DNA of 5,582 nt, from NCBI GenBank assembly GCA_002296975.1, contig DBIS01000238.1, forward strand, positions 1 to 5,582. Direction: 5' to 3'. Under the pieces are notes generated by a model. That model made no database searches, was not told the origin of the DNA, and saw nothing but the letters and a program-made list of their open reading frames with translations. Shown one piece after another: positions 5,574-5,582 of the stretch. The position numbers were made by a program, and so were the translations under genes. This stretch comes from Deltaproteobacteria bacterium UBA796 (GTDB taxonomy: Bacteria; Myxococcota_A; UBA796). The first letter of the stretch is position 1. Every line of letters starts with the position of its first letter.

Positions 5574-5582
5574 GACTACATC

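Overview
The window comes from a Gram-negative bacterium. It carries an ExbB/ExbD inner-membrane energy-transducing pair, an FtsB-type division protein with one membrane helix, and a Tpm methyltransferase. The DNA is moderately GC-rich, and several genes start with GTG. The gene mix looks more like a deltaproteobacterial/Myxococcota-type lineage than an enterobacterium, but that placement is only an impression. No mobile element, CRISPR array, tRNA or rRNA was recognised.

Left part, + strand (1-3382). The window opens inside an exbB/tolQ-like gene that runs into exbD with a 4-base GTGA overlap. The exbB frame carries a TAG stop at 70-72, inside its most conserved helix. A 236-base gap (747-982) follows, with a plausible sigma70-like promoter at 892-920. 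Then come ftsB (983-1333), a HAD-superfamily phosphatase-like protein with a C-terminal half of unknown function (best start 1360), a small exported protein of unknown function (2368-2721) and a thiopurine S-methyltransferase (best start 2729). These four genes are separated by 7 to 36 bases and probably form one transcription unit. Their functions (division, phosphatase-like, unknown, methyl transfer to chalcogen compounds) do not form an obvious pathway.

Right part, mostly - strand (3401-5582). Reading leftwards from the right edge there is a DUF5989-type single-helix small protein, then a membrane-anchored SGNH/GDSL hydrolase, then a DTW-domain tRNA acp3U transferase (TapT/YfiP family) that starts 4 bases after the hydrolase stop. 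The DTW gene converges on tpm with 18 bases between the stops. DUF5989 beside an SGNH hydrolase resembles known loci that also carry SxtJ-family membrane proteins and carbamoyltransferases, so a polysaccharide or small-molecule modification locus may continue beyond the right edge.

The most unusual feature is a 46-codon + strand ORF (5223-5363) lying between the DUF5989 gene and the SGNH hydrolase. Its product shares the RWW..PM.V core and the F.Y.VF C-terminus of the neighbouring DUF5989 protein. The two are probably tail-to-tail (convergent) paralogues, with 18 bases between their stops. The other item needing a check is the TAG codon in exbB.
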